Assembly: GCF_015244705.1 (NCBI RefSeq)
Contig: NZ_JABCQF010000001.1
Span: forward strand, 496,001 to 560,000
Direction: 5' to 3'
DNA length: 64,000 nt
Source: Gluconobacter potus
Lineage (GTDB): Bacteria; Pseudomonadota; Alphaproteobacteria; Acetobacterales; Acetobacteraceae
A model generated the notes under the pieces. It was not told where the DNA came from and did no database searches. It was given only the letters and a program-made list of their open reading frames with translations. The translations under genes and the position numbers were made by a program. This document shows positions 32,468 through 41,827 of the stretch, piece after piece; the first letter of the stretch is position 1, and each line of letters starts with the position of its first letter.

Positions 32468-33766
32468 TTAGTACAGCAGGAAGGGGTGGCGCTGCCGATT
32501 GAACTCTGCTTCGTCTGCTTTCCAGGTCTCCAGAATATCGGGAACTGGCATGCCCTGTGAAAGCTGTCGGCGGAGAGCGCTGCTGCCAGCCAGGATGTCG
32601 AAGGTTGAACCGGATTTTCTCCATATCGGGTTATCCGATATTTTCAGCACAGTCTGAAGCATCGTCACGCCCGTCAGCAGGGGATCGAAGGATTTCCGGT
32701 CGGTGATGGCAAGCTGGAGCCCGTGGCATAGCTGGTCTTTTGCGACTTCAAACCCGGGAGTGAACCAGTCTTCCCTGAAGAGGCAACCCGGCAGGCCTGC
32801 GTTGCTCAATTCTTCTACCCAGCGGGTTGCGTCGAGATGGGGCGCGCCGAGTGTCAGAAAGGGCGAGGCCGTGCCACGCCCGACCGAGAGGGTCGTGCCT
32901 TCGAACAGGCAGGTTCCCGGATAGGCGACGGCCGTTGTCACGTCAGGCATGTTCGGGCTTGGCGGAACCCAGACGAGATCGGTGTCGTCCTGATAAAGGT
33001 CACGGTGCCAGCCGGTCATGGAGATAATGCTCAAGCGGACGGGGCGTCCTGCCAGCTGGGGCACATACCGGCTGTTGAACAGGCGTGCCAGTTCGCCAAC
33101 GGTCATGCCGTGTCGCAGCGGGATCGGGACTCTCCCTACGAATGATGAAAATGCCGGATCAAGGGTGGGGCCGCTGGCGTGCAGGCCCGTGATGGGGTTG
33201 GGTCTGTCCAGCACCATGAACGCGATGCCGCAGCGTGCGCAGGCGACGAGGGCGTCGAACATGGACCAGATATAGGTGTAGAACCGTGCGCCGATATCCT
33301 GAATATCGAAGATGAGAAGATCGATGTCTGCCGATTTCAGGAGCGCATCCAGCTTCGGGCCGGAGAGGGTGTACATGTCGTAAACGGGGATGCCTGTGCG
33401 GGGGTCGATGCCTTTGGCCTCGGAATGGCCAGCCTGCGCCGATCCGCGGAAGCCGTGTTCAGGTCCGAAAATGGCTTTCAGGTTTACGCCCGGGGCGGCG
33501 TGCAACTGGTCTGCAATATGGCGCAGGTGGCGGTCCACGCTTGTGGGGTTGGCGATCAGGCCCAGTTTCCGGCCTTTGAGCGCCTGATAGCCATCGGCTT
33601 CGAGAGCGTCATAGCCGGTTCGGACTTTGACCGGGGAAGGGCATCCCGCGGGCATTCCTGAAGCGGTTGCCCAGGATGATACGGCGGTTCCTGCGCACAG
33701 ACCCATGAAGGTACGGCGGCCGAGGGAGGTTTTGCGGGCAGGGGTTGCGGAAGGACGGTGGGGCAT
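32468..33766 (-). CDS. NamZ/YbbC-type exo-beta-N-acetylmuramidase (DUF1343)
   Basis: Exported protein (432 aa) of the DUF1343 family. Characterised members (NamZ) release terminal N-acetylmuramic acid from peptidoglycan fragments. It carries a twin-arginine signal (SLGRRTFMGLCAG) and the family blocks LKGRKLGLIANPTSVD, AIFGPEHGFRGSAQAG, IDLLIFDIQDIGARFYTYIW, LDRPNPITG, WVPPSPNMP and YPGTCLFEGTTLSVGRG. It lies 24 bp downstream of the DacB-type gene on the same strand, so the pair should be co-transcribed. This places muramidase and DD-peptidase activity together at one end of the D-amino-acid locus. Confidence 0.88.
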   Translation of the reverse strand: MPHRPSATPARKTSLGRRTFMGLCAGTAVSSWATASGMPAGCPSPVKVRTGYDALEADGYQALKGRKLGLIANPTSVDRHLRHIADQLHAAPGVNLKAIFGPEHGFRGSAQAGHSEAKGIDPRTGIPVYDMYTLSGPKLDALLKSADIDLLIFDIQDIGARFYTYIWSMFDALVACARCGIAFMVLDRPNPITGLHASGPTLDPAFSSFVGRVPIPLRHGMTVGELARLFNSRYVPQLAGRPVRLSIISMTGWHRDLYQDDTDLVWVPPSPNMPDVTTAVAYPGTCLFEGTTLSVGRGTASPFLTLGAPHLDATRWVEELSNAGLPGCLFREDWFTPGFEVAKDQLCHGLQLAITDRKSFDPLLTGVTMLQTVLKISDNPIWRKSGSTFDILAGSSALRRQLSQGMPVPDILETWKADEAEFNRQRHPFLLY

Positions 33767-33790
33767 GTCGTGCGGGCTCCCGGGATTTAG

Positions 33791-35305
33791 CTATTCGGCT
33801 TCGGCGACGGCAGTAACCAGATCATCCATGATTTTGGTCGGATGCGGCAGATCGTCCGGGATGTCGTTTGCGAAGATGGTGATCAGGAGGATCTGGTCGC
33901 GGGTGGTCTGAAGGTAGCCGGACAGGGAATGGGTGGCTGCGAGTGTGCCGGTTTTTGCATGCAGGTGGCCCGCGACGGGGGTGCCGATGAAGCGGTGCGC
34001 GAGCGTTCCGTCTCGGCCTGCGAGAGGGAGGTCGTCCCGCCAGTCTGCGCCCCAGGGTTGGCGGTCGGCGAGGCGCAGAAGCTGGATGACGGTCTGGGGT
34101 GTGACGCGGTTGTAGGGGGACATTCCCGAACCGTCGTAGAGCGAGAAGCCGGCGGCGGGCAGGCCCAGAGCAGTCAGTACCTGTCTGCGTTCGGTGAGGC
34201 CGTCTTCAGCAGAGCCGTTGCCGTGAATGAGAGCCAGGCGGCGCAGAAGAAGTTCGGCATGGAGATTCTGACTGACTTTCAGCAGATGGCGGATGTCGTC
34301 TTTCAGATCCGGGGCGGGGAGGGTGGCGAGGATGCGGGTGTCTGGCGCAGGAGTATCGGCAGCGGTTTTTGTCAGGCGGTGCCTGACCTGTATGTCCTGG
34401 ACCCGGATCCCTGCTTCGCGCAGCAGGGACCTGAAGTGTCGGGCGGCTGAGAGGGCCGGATCGTCGAGCCCGATTTTCAGTGTCTGAACGGGCACGCCTG
34501 CCGGAAGCGTTCCTGTCAGGACGACGCGGGTGTCGCCGGGCTTCTTTTCAAGACTCAGTTCGGGTTTGCCGTCCGGTACCGTCAGGGCCTGATTGACCAG
34601 CGTCAGTCCTTCGTCGGGTGCTGACCATTTGGGCAACGGGCGATCGCCGGGATGTGTTCCTGGCTGGACGGCCAGTCCGGCGACGTTGTCGTTCAGCGTC
34701 AGCGCCGAGACTGCGGTTCCCCACTGGGTCGGCAGGTTGTTCCAGCTCCAACCATCCCCCCAGCGTTCGTCCGCAAAAAGCTGGTCATCCGCGATGATGG
34801 CATGGATGCGTCTGAGCCGCTTGGCGGAGAGGGCGTCTGCCAGTGTTTTCAGGCAGTCGGTCTGGCAGGCCGCATTATCGGACAGGACGGCATCGCCCGA
34901 GCCACGCAGGATGAGGTCTGGGGCTCCATGAGGGCGGGGGGCGAGCAGGAGTGTCGTGGGGTGTTCGGCTGCTTCTTGGTCCAGTTTTGCAAGCTCTGCC
35001 ATTGCGGCGGCTGTCGTGAACAGTTTGGTATTCGAAGCCGGGATGAAGCGCCCGTTGGGATTGCGGGAGAACAGGACTTTTCCGTCTTGAGTGGCAATGA
35101 CGATCCCCCAGCGCATGCCCTGCTCCTGTGAGGCTTGCAGGATGGGAGAAAGGCGTTCTGCAAGCGCATGTGGCCCGAGCGGGGGCGGGGAGTTCTGGAC
35201 GGCGCAGGCACTCAGGGCGATGGGAAGTCCGGCGGCGGCGCGGGGGAGCAGCTCCCGGAAGAGCCGGGGCAAACGTTGCGAAACATGGCTGGAAATCTGA
35301 CGCAT
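33791..35305 (-). CDS. dacB: D-alanyl-D-alanine carboxypeptidase/endopeptidase, PBP4 (DacB) type
   Basis: Periplasmic class C penicillin-binding protein of family S13 (504 aa from the ATG at 35305). Nucleophile motif SNTK (Ser91-Lys94), second motif in YDGSGMSPYN, third motif in HAKTGTLAAT. The N-terminus has a lipobox-like LSAC (Cys34), so it may be a lipoprotein. The frame continues upstream to 35497, but that part overlaps the TonB receptor gene and is implausible. It cleaves D-Ala-D-Ala or D-centre cross-links in murein. It follows the TonB receptor after a terminator and is close to the NamZ gene. Confidence 0.9.
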   Translation of the reverse strand: MRQISSHVSQRLPRLFRELLPRAAAGLPIALSACAVQNSPPPLGPHALAERLSPILQASQEQGMRWGIVIATQDGKVLFSRNPNGRFIPASNTKLFTTAAAMAELAKLDQEAAEHPTTLLLAPRPHGAPDLILRGSGDAVLSDNAACQTDCLKTLADALSAKRLRRIHAIIADDQLFADERWGDGWSWNNLPTQWGTAVSALTLNDNVAGLAVQPGTHPGDRPLPKWSAPDEGLTLVNQALTVPDGKPELSLEKKPGDTRVVLTGTLPAGVPVQTLKIGLDDPALSAARHFRSLLREAGIRVQDIQVRHRLTKTAADTPAPDTRILATLPAPDLKDDIRHLLKVSQNLHAELLLRRLALIHGNGSAEDGLTERRQVLTALGLPAAGFSLYDGSGMSPYNRVTPQTVIQLLRLADRQPWGADWRDDLPLAGRDGTLAHRFIGTPVAGHLHAKTGTLAATHSLSGYLQTTRDQILLITIFANDIPDDLPHPTKIMDDLVTAVAEAE

Positions 35306-35362
35306 GACGGCCCTGGCTGAGTGGAGAGTGTGACGTGTCCGTCGGGATGCTGAAAAGACAGA

Positions 35363-35393
35363 AGGCTGCCTGTGTCGGGGGAACAGGCAGCCT
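35363..35393 (-). terminator. intrinsic terminator between the TonB receptor and dacB
   Basis: AGGCTGCCTGT (35363-35373) pairs with ACAGGCAGCCT (35383-35393), an 11-bp perfect stem. On the minus strand it is followed by a T-rich TTCTGTCTTTT, downstream of the receptor stop. Confidence 0.7.
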
Positions 35394-35426
35394 CGTCGTG
35401 GGCAGGACAGGTGTGAAAGACTGCGT

Positions 35427-38315
35427 TCAGAACTCCATGCGGATGCCGCCGCGATAGGAGCGGCCCAGCAGGCTGCTATAGGTTTCGTCGGCCTCAAGTC
35501 CCCCTTCCGGCAGCAGGATCGGGGAGGTGTTCGCGAGGTTGGTGACAGTCAGGAAGAGCTGCATCTTGCCGATTTTTTCGACGGGCAGATTATAGGTCGC
35601 GTTCATGTCGAAGTAAAAAATGCCCGTGACATGGTCATTGTTGATCGTAGGATAGTTGGCGTTATAGGCCGGGCATGTTCCCGAGCACTGGATGTAGCTG
35701 TTGGAGTAATTTCCCGCGCTGATACCCCGGGCAATGGCCGTGAGGCTGTATTTTGACGTCCTGTACGTGGCCGAGAAACGGTAGATCCAGCGCGGTGGCC
35801 CGGATGCGATGTCTCCTGACGTATCGACTGTATAGCCCATGCCGGAATCAGAGATATATTTCAGGTAGTTCGTGGCCTGTCCATGGATCGTAAATGTCCC
35901 GTCGGCATCGCGCAGAAAGCGGCTGAGCGGGAAGCTGTATGAGGCGTCGATGTCGATGCCGCTGGTTTCGAGCTTGGCAAAGTTGAAGGGAGAGGCGCTG
36001 ATCAGAAGATCACGCGTGCCGGTCGGGTCAGCGCGTATGGCCGAGCAGAATGTGGTGTATCCCGAATAACATTCATCAATGATGGACTGCGGATAGAACT
36101 GTTCGATTGCGTTCTTGATCTTGGTATGGAACCAGTCGACCGAGATAGCCAGACCAGACACATATCGCGGCGTGATGACCGCACCAACGACGGTCGTATT
36201 CGCCGTCTCGGGACGCAGTTTCGTGTTGCCCGTCGTTGTGGCGAGAACGGTATCTGTCTGGCCCGTGACCGGATCGAGCACGGTTGTCGTCTGGGATGTC
36301 CCGGCATTGTAGAGTTCGTTGATGTTGGGCGCGCGGATGTCATGCGACTGGGTGGCACGGAACAGGACGTCTCTGATGGGCTGCCAGGTCCCACCGATTT
36401 TCCATGTCGTGACATAACCGGAGGTCGAGTAGTCCGTTCCGCGAACGGCGCCGTTGAAGGACAGGCCTTTTGCCAGAGGGACTGCGGTTTCGAGATAGGC
36501 CTCCTTGACGTTGTAGTGGCCAAATGTCGGCAGGTAATTACCGACAGACCAGCCTGACTGGTATTCCGTCGGAACGTATCCTGAGGAACGTTCGTCACGA
36601 TATTCGCCACCGACAGCGACGTTCACGTCTCCAGCCCATGTTGCAAACGGGATCATTGAGAGGTTCACGCCCGAGACGATTTCCTGAAACCGCTGGTTTC
36701 GCCATGGCGAACCAAGAACGTAATCAATGGCCGAGGAGGACATGACGCCCGTTCCCAGCCAGTCGATCGGGGAACAGCCATTCCCGGGGTCCGTCAGGGA
36801 TGAGCGGCAGACAATCTGTCCGGCCGAGTTGCGCACGGCATCAGTCGCGTTGGCGATCTTCGCCGTGTTCATGACGTTATAGATCTGCTCATGCGTATGG
36901 GTGACGCCATACTGGGCGTAGGCACTCCATGACGCGCGTTTGTTGAACATCTCGAAATTGCCTTCGCCACCGAACGTATAACGCTGGACGTTGCGGCGGT
37001 TGTCGGTCCGGCGGTAAGGCATGTCGAGCGCGGTCGTGCCGACCGTGACGGACGAGACGTCCTGCAGGGCGTCGGCGCCCAGAGCGTCCACGAGATAGGG
37101 GTTTGTTCCCTTCAGCGAGATCGAGCTGAGATACTGGGGGCCGGAGTTGTAAACGTATTCGCTATCGTTGTAGGCGCCTTCCGCATAGAGGGTCATCCAG
37201 GGGGCGACGTCGTAGCTCAGGCGTCCGAAGAGATTTTTGCGGTCGCTCTGGGGTTCCAGGCCGATGTCCTTGTTGTTGTTGGCCAGGTTCTGGTCGCCAC
37301 CGACGGAAACGCTGGATGTCGAGAGGGAGCCATAATTGTAATGGTTAATGCTTCCGCCAGGGCCAAAATAGATCCCGCGCAGGGAGTTGGTTACACCGCC
37401 CGTGGACGCGTTGATGATGCCGCCGGGCATGACGTTGTTGGTGCCGGCATCGCTGACACGGAGATAGTAAGGCTGACCATTTCCGGCGACATAGTCAGGA
37501 TTGTTGACAATACGGTCGCCGTTCACATTCCAGCTTCGGGAGACCTGGAAAATGCCGTCCTGATGGGCAATGTCGCCGCTGAGGAGGACATGTCCTTTTC
37601 CGTGGGCAAAGCCGAAGCCACCGGCGATGGCGGCATGTTCGTTCTCTCCGTCCCCATAATCCGAGATGCCGGAATCCGCCGTGACCTTCAGGCCCGTATA
37701 GGTCTTGTCGAGCACGAAGTTCGTGACACCCGCAACGGCATCGGAACCGTACTGCGCGGAAGCACCGCCCGTTACCACGTCCACGCGTTTGATCAGCTGC
37801 TGGGGGATCGTGTTGATGTCGACGATGCCGGTGATGGCAGAGGGCGTAATCCGTCGGCCATCCATCAGCACGAGCGAACGGACGGCGCCAAGATTGCGAA
37901 GGTTGAGCGCGTTGATGCCGGCTGTGCCATCGCTCAGGGAATATGCCGAGTTCTGGGGCGTCTGGCTGCCCGCGAACTGCGGCATCTGATTGATCAGGTC
38001 GGCAATGTTGTTGCTGGGCGCCTGATTCAGGATTTCCTGCTGGTTCAGAGAGCTGATGGGGGTCGGGGATTTGATATGGGAGTTTGCAATATGACTGCCC
38101 GTAACGGTGATGACTTCCCGGTTGGATTCTGTCTGCTTCTGTGTCTTTTTATGACTTGCGGCAGGTTTGGAAGGCTGCGCAGATGAATGCTTGGTATCGG
38201 CAGGCTTGGCCACTGTTGCTGCGGCGTAAGCCTGCTGCGGCATGAGGAATGTTGCGCCCGACGACAGGGCGGCAAAGGACAGGAAATAAGACTTTAGGGG
38301 CAGTCTGACCGTCAT
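35427..38315 (-). CDS. TonB-dependent outer-membrane receptor
   Basis: Outer-membrane gated channel (962 aa). It has a Sec signal peptide cleaved after QAYA (about residue 31), then a basic/polar linker. The TonB-box-like EVITVTGS is followed by a plug domain (SPTPISSLNQQEILNQAPSN through GGASAQYGSDAVAGVTNFVL) and a 22-strand-type barrel ending in an aromatic residue (GIRMEF). It is large, resembling receptors for peptides or oligosaccharides rather than simple siderophores. It is surrounded by murein and D-amino-acid enzymes, and a T-N11-A palindrome lies 105 bp upstream. Substrate inferred: cell-wall or D-amino-acid peptides. Confidence 0.92.
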   Translation of the reverse strand: MTVRLPLKSYFLSFAALSSGATFLMPQQAYAAATVAKPADTKHSSAQPSKPAASHKKTQKQTESNREVITVTGSHIANSHIKSPTPISSLNQQEILNQAPSNNIADLINQMPQFAGSQTPQNSAYSLSDGTAGINALNLRNLGAVRSLVLMDGRRITPSAITGIVDINTIPQQLIKRVDVVTGGASAQYGSDAVAGVTNFVLDKTYTGLKVTADSGISDYGDGENEHAAIAGGFGFAHGKGHVLLSGDIAHQDGIFQVSRSWNVNGDRIVNNPDYVAGNGQPYYLRVSDAGTNNVMPGGIINASTGGVTNSLRGIYFGPGGSINHYNYGSLSTSSVSVGGDQNLANNNKDIGLEPQSDRKNLFGRLSYDVAPWMTLYAEGAYNDSEYVYNSGPQYLSSISLKGTNPYLVDALGADALQDVSSVTVGTTALDMPYRRTDNRRNVQRYTFGGEGNFEMFNKRASWSAYAQYGVTHTHEQIYNVMNTAKIANATDAVRNSAGQIVCRSSLTDPGNGCSPIDWLGTGVMSSSAIDYVLGSPWRNQRFQEIVSGVNLSMIPFATWAGDVNVAVGGEYRDERSSGYVPTEYQSGWSVGNYLPTFGHYNVKEAYLETAVPLAKGLSFNGAVRGTDYSTSGYVTTWKIGGTWQPIRDVLFRATQSHDIRAPNINELYNAGTSQTTTVLDPVTGQTDTVLATTTGNTKLRPETANTTVVGAVITPRYVSGLAISVDWFHTKIKNAIEQFYPQSIIDECYSGYTTFCSAIRADPTGTRDLLISASPFNFAKLETSGIDIDASYSFPLSRFLRDADGTFTIHGQATNYLKYISDSGMGYTVDTSGDIASGPPRWIYRFSATYRTSKYSLTAIARGISAGNYSNSYIQCSGTCPAYNANYPTINNDHVTGIFYFDMNATYNLPVEKIGKMQLFLTVTNLANTSPILLPEGGLEADETYSSLLGRSYRGGIRMEF

Positions 38316-38419
38316 ACCCTGGTTCCCTCGATAAGCGCCGATGGGCGGTGATGTTGCGATATCGAACTAATGTTGCATATCTGTCATGCCGTCGTCGATT
38401 TTGAAACTGCGCGCGCCAT

Positions 38420-38434
38420 ATAACCTGAAGTTAT
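38420..38434. promoter_or_regulatory. LysR-type box 1: ATAACCTGAAGTTAT
   Basis: A 15-bp near-palindrome (ATAAC-N5-GTTAT) with the T-N11-A pattern of LysR-type binding sites, 105 bp upstream of the TonB receptor start. Matching sequences occur at 45570, 47411 and 48459. It is inferred to be bound by the LysR protein encoded at 47436-48326. Confidence 0.6.
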
Positions 38435-38474
38435 GTCTGCGTCGTTTCCTGGCGATTCAGGGATTGAAAAGAGA

Positions 38475-40547
38475 TCAGCGAGGCTGTTGAGCCTGAAGTT
38501 TTGTGTCAAAGAAATGCAGCGTCCACAGATAGGCGTTCAGCCAGTCCTGCGTGCGCAGGAAAGCGTGGCGTTCGCCGGGGAAGACATGATCCTCAAACGG
38601 AATATTCCGCTCCACGAGCATGCGCGCCAACAGGACGGATTGTTCGAATTCGACGTTGAAGTCATCATCCCCGTGGATCAGCAGGACCGGTGAGCGCCAG
38701 TGGGCGATGTCGGCGATTGGGGAGGAACGCCATTCGCTGTTCTTTTCCCGCTGCTTTTCTTCGGGGGACAGGCCGGAATGATCGGGTTCCGTCATGTCGT
38801 GGACGCCGTGGAAGTCCGCTCCCGCCACGAACAGGTCGCTGTTGCGGGCCAAGGCCAGGGCCGTAAGATAGCCACCCCAGCTTCCGCCCCAGATGCCGAT
38901 CCTGCCCGGAGCTACGTCGGAGCGGCTGCGCAGGAACAGTCCGGCTGCGTGGACGTCCTTGTATTCGCTGGCGCCAGCCCGACCGATGCCGGGAGCGGTC
39001 CGGAAGGCGAGGCCATAGCCGGTGCCGCTGCGATAATTGACGGCCAGCACCACATATCCGCGCGATGCCAGAAACTGGTTCATGGCATAGGCATTGGAAT
39101 AATAGCCCATCGGATTAAAGGCCGGGAGCATCTGCCGGTGCGGACCGCCATGCACGAAGACCAGCGCCGGATGCGGGCTGGCTGTTTCGGCGGGAGGCAG
39201 AAACAGTTGTCCGTGAATGTCGCGGCCATCATCGCTGCGGATATGCACGATCTGAGGGGCTGTGAATGTAAAGCCGTCCGGGACAGTGGCTGTGACGGGC
39301 AGGTACCGGGTATTGTTCTGGAGCACGACCGGGTGGGCAGGCAGGTCTTTACCCGTGGCCATCATGGCGAGGGCCGGCCCAGCCATTGTGAGGTCCATGA
39401 CCTGTTCGTTCGGGTCGCTGAGGGCAACGGGCTGGCCGTTATCGAGGGGCTGCGACCAGGCGCGCCAGTGATCCGGATCGCCGATATTGGCGGTGTAGAG
39501 CAGACGGGTTTCATCCGCCGACAGACGGTAGGACGCGATTTCGGCACCATCCGGCGTCAGGCAGCGTGGCGTTGTCGCAGGGGTAGCGACGGGCAGGACG
39601 CAGAGCCTGAGCCAGCCACTGCCTTCCCATGGAAAAAGAAGCTGTCCGTTGCGGGTCCATGTCAGGCCCATGCCTTCCGGGGCCCAGAAGCGGTTTCCGG
39701 GCCCTTCCGGTGCGGTCCAGAGCGTGTGTTCTGCGCCGGATGCGGTGTCATAAACCTGAACGGACCAAAAATGTCCCTTGTCGCGTTCGGCCGTCAGCAA
39801 TGGTTGATAGGCTCGGACGAAGGCGATGGAGCGACCGTCCGGCGAGAATGTCGCTTCCTGATCGTGTCCCAGTGCGGCGGGCAGGAACACGGGCGCGGCG
39901 CTGCTGTTTCTGGCGTCCCAGAGTGCGATCAGGCTGTGGGAGCCACGGTCGATTTCGAGTGCAAGGCTGCTGCTGTCCGGGGACCAGTGCAGGGCGGTGA
40001 TCTCGCCCGGTGTGGTCATGACGACATGTGGCGTCTGACCCGGTTGGCCGACCAGAAGCGCGCCGCCCCGCATAAAGGCCAGCAGGCGTCCGTCCGGGGA
40101 GAAGACCGGGCTGTGTCCTTCCCCGGCGGTGACGGTCCGGCCATTGGGCAGGATGACGCGCACGGTTTCCTTGCCCGGCACGGCTGCGTTGCCTGCGTTC
40201 GGGGCGTGGTCGTTGGGATATTCTGCGTCGCCGCCTTCGACGAAGGTCAGTGTTCGCCCGTCCGGGCTGAGGGCGAGGCCCCACAGATCGGTTCCGTCAT
40301 CCTGCATATAGGCGGTGACTTTGCGGGGGGCCGCGCCTCCGTCGGAAATCAGGATATTGCGGATGCCATCCCGACGTTCCACCCAGGCCAGACGCGCCGT
40401 TTTTGCGGCGCCTGTCAGGCCGTTGGCATAGGGCATGGCCAGCAGGGCGCCCAGTTGGGTTGTGTCCTGCGTGGAGGCTGCGTTTGCGCCTGAACAGCCG
40501 ATCGCGAGCAGTGCTGAGGCGGCGAGAAGGGACAGTCGGATGGTCAT
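38475..40547 (-). CDS. S9-family prolyl-oligopeptidase-like exported peptidase
   Basis: Probably a lipoprotein or periplasmic peptidase (690 aa). The signal peptide ends in a lipobox-like AIGC (Cys18), followed by a TolB/WD-like propeller (about 30-420). The C-terminal alpha/beta hydrolase has Ser556 in GGSWGG, Asp629 in HGDDDFNV and His661 in GERHAF. S9 peptidases of this kind cleave short peptides. Its ATG overlaps the stop of the upstream serine hydrolase (ATGA), making it the last gene of a four-gene coupled operon beginning with the D-amino acid dehydrogenase. Confidence 0.9.
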   Translation of the reverse strand: MTIRLSLLAASALLAIGCSGANAASTQDTTQLGALLAMPYANGLTGAAKTARLAWVERRDGIRNILISDGGAAPRKVTAYMQDDGTDLWGLALSPDGRTLTFVEGGDAEYPNDHAPNAGNAAVPGKETVRVILPNGRTVTAGEGHSPVFSPDGRLLAFMRGGALLVGQPGQTPHVVMTTPGEITALHWSPDSSSLALEIDRGSHSLIALWDARNSSAAPVFLPAALGHDQEATFSPDGRSIAFVRAYQPLLTAERDKGHFWSVQVYDTASGAEHTLWTAPEGPGNRFWAPEGMGLTWTRNGQLLFPWEGSGWLRLCVLPVATPATTPRCLTPDGAEIASYRLSADETRLLYTANIGDPDHWRAWSQPLDNGQPVALSDPNEQVMDLTMAGPALAMMATGKDLPAHPVVLQNNTRYLPVTATVPDGFTFTAPQIVHIRSDDGRDIHGQLFLPPAETASPHPALVFVHGGPHRQMLPAFNPMGYYSNAYAMNQFLASRGYVVLAVNYRSGTGYGLAFRTAPGIGRAGASEYKDVHAAGLFLRSRSDVAPGRIGIWGGSWGGYLTALALARNSDLFVAGADFHGVHDMTEPDHSGLSPEEKQREKNSEWRSSPIADIAHWRSPVLLIHGDDDFNVEFEQSVLLARMLVERNIPFEDHVFPGERHAFLRTQDWLNAYLWTLHFFDTKLQAQQPR

Positions 40548-41827
40548 GGGGCTGATGTCCCGGCTTCGGCGAGGGCGGTGAAGATTTCTTCCTCGACGCG
40601 GGTGAATGAGGAATAGGCGCCCGGCCGTTCCTGCCCGGCGTCAGAGAAGCCGTCTGCGGCAAACAGGAAGCCGTCGCCAGTTGCGGGGTCGTACCAGAAG
40701 CCTGAATGCAACGAATAGGCGTCTCCGAGATGGCCGGCCAGATCGCCGGAATAGCCTTTATAGGGCCGGGTTTCGCGGCCGGAAGAATCCCGTGCTCCAG
40801 TCAGGCGCGCCATGCTCAGGCCATAGCTGGCGATCGGGTAGGGGCAGTCGCCGTTCCTGCCGTCATACTGCCAGGTGGGGGTCTGCATCAGGTCGATGCT
40901 GCGTTGCGAAAGCAGTGTTCTGCCGTCCAGTGTGCCGTGGCCGAGCATGAAGCGGGCAAGACGGGTCAGCCCTTCCATGGAAATGCGCAGGCCACCCTGC
41001 GGGGAGAACAGCGTGCCGTTTGTGCCCGGCATGTAGCTGGCGAGGGCTGCGGCGTTCCAGCTCGGGGTCAGGGGCTGGGTGTCCGTCTCGGCTTCCCATC
41101 CTTTGGGCTGGTGGCTGTAGAGCGTGGCCAGACGGTCGGGATGGGCGAGGGCCATACGGTTATAGCCGCCGTCGATCCCGAGTGGATCCAGCACATGCGT
41201 CTGCTGGTAGTGGTCGAAGCGTTCGCCGCTGACACGTTCCATGATCGTGCCCACGAGGCCGTAGCAGAGATTGCAGTACTCGAACCATGTGCCCGGCGCG
41301 TGTCCGTCTCCATGCGCGAAGTGATAGCCGGGATCACTGGGTTTGCGGGTGGCGTCGAAGAACTCGCTGATCCTGTGCTCCGGCGGGAGCGTATAGCCGT
41401 CGGCGTCGCGGATGCTGGAGGTGTGGTTGAGCAGCATCCGCACGGTGATGGGTGTCTGCGGGAAATCCGGGTTCCGGAGCCGGAAGCCCAGATAGTCGGA
41501 GGCGTCGTGGTCGAGGTCAATTTTGCCCTGCTCGACCAGTTCCATCAGCCCGATGGTTGTGACGACTTTCGAGACTGAGGCGATGCGGAAAAGCGTCTGC
41601 GGACCGACGGGGACGGCTCCATCCGGGCTCTGCCGGGCAAATCCGCCGTAATAGCTGTAAGCGACGCGACCGTGCCGCAGACGGACTGCGGCGATGGCAG
41701 CCAAGGGGCGGACTTCGCCCTGCGTCAGGACGCGATCCAGCGCGTGGGTGGTCTCGGTGGGCGTCTGGGCGTGTGCGGCTGAAGACAGGACCGTGAGGGC
41801 GGCCAGTGTGAGGCCCCGGATGGTCAA
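40544..41827 (-). CDS. exported serine hydrolase, beta-lactamase/S12 family
   Basis: Periplasmic SxxK hydrolase (427 aa) of the class C beta-lactamase/D-aminopeptidase fold: SVSK (Ser84-Lys87), YCN (Tyr184-Asn186) and a Gly-rich third motif region near HSGFWYD. I assign the start to a TTG at 41827 because it overlaps the stop of the upstream gene (TTGA), has GGAGG seven bases upstream and gives a clean signal peptide ending AHA. The long frame upstream to 42445 merely runs through the acylase gene. S12 enzymes include D-stereospecific peptidases and esterases, which fits the dehydrogenase operon context. Confidence 0.88.
   Translation of the reverse strand: MTIRGLTLAALTVLSSAAHAQTPTETTHALDRVLTQGEVRPLAAIAAVRLRHGRVAYSYYGGFARQSPDGAVPVGPQTLFRIASVSKVVTTIGLMELVEQGKIDLDHDASDYLGFRLRNPDFPQTPITVRMLLNHTSSIRDADGYTLPPEHRISEFFDATRKPSDPGYHFAHGDGHAPGTWFEYCNLCYGLVGTIMERVSGERFDHYQQTHVLDPLGIDGGYNRMALAHPDRLATLYSHQPKGWEAETDTQPLTPSWNAAALASYMPGTNGTLFSPQGGLRISMEGLTRLARFMLGHGTLDGRTLLSQRSIDLMQTPTWQYDGRNGDCPYPIASYGLSMARLTGARDSSGRETRPYKGYSGDLAGHLGDAYSLHSGFWYDPATGDGFLFAADGFSDAGQERPGAYSSFTRVEEEIFTALAEAGTSAP

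Noticed and set aside
38700-40493. Long plus-strand frame (597 aa) opposite the S9 peptidase
   Set aside because: Shadow of the peptidase gene in high-GC DNA; no domain resemblance and composition dominated by Arg/Gly/Val.
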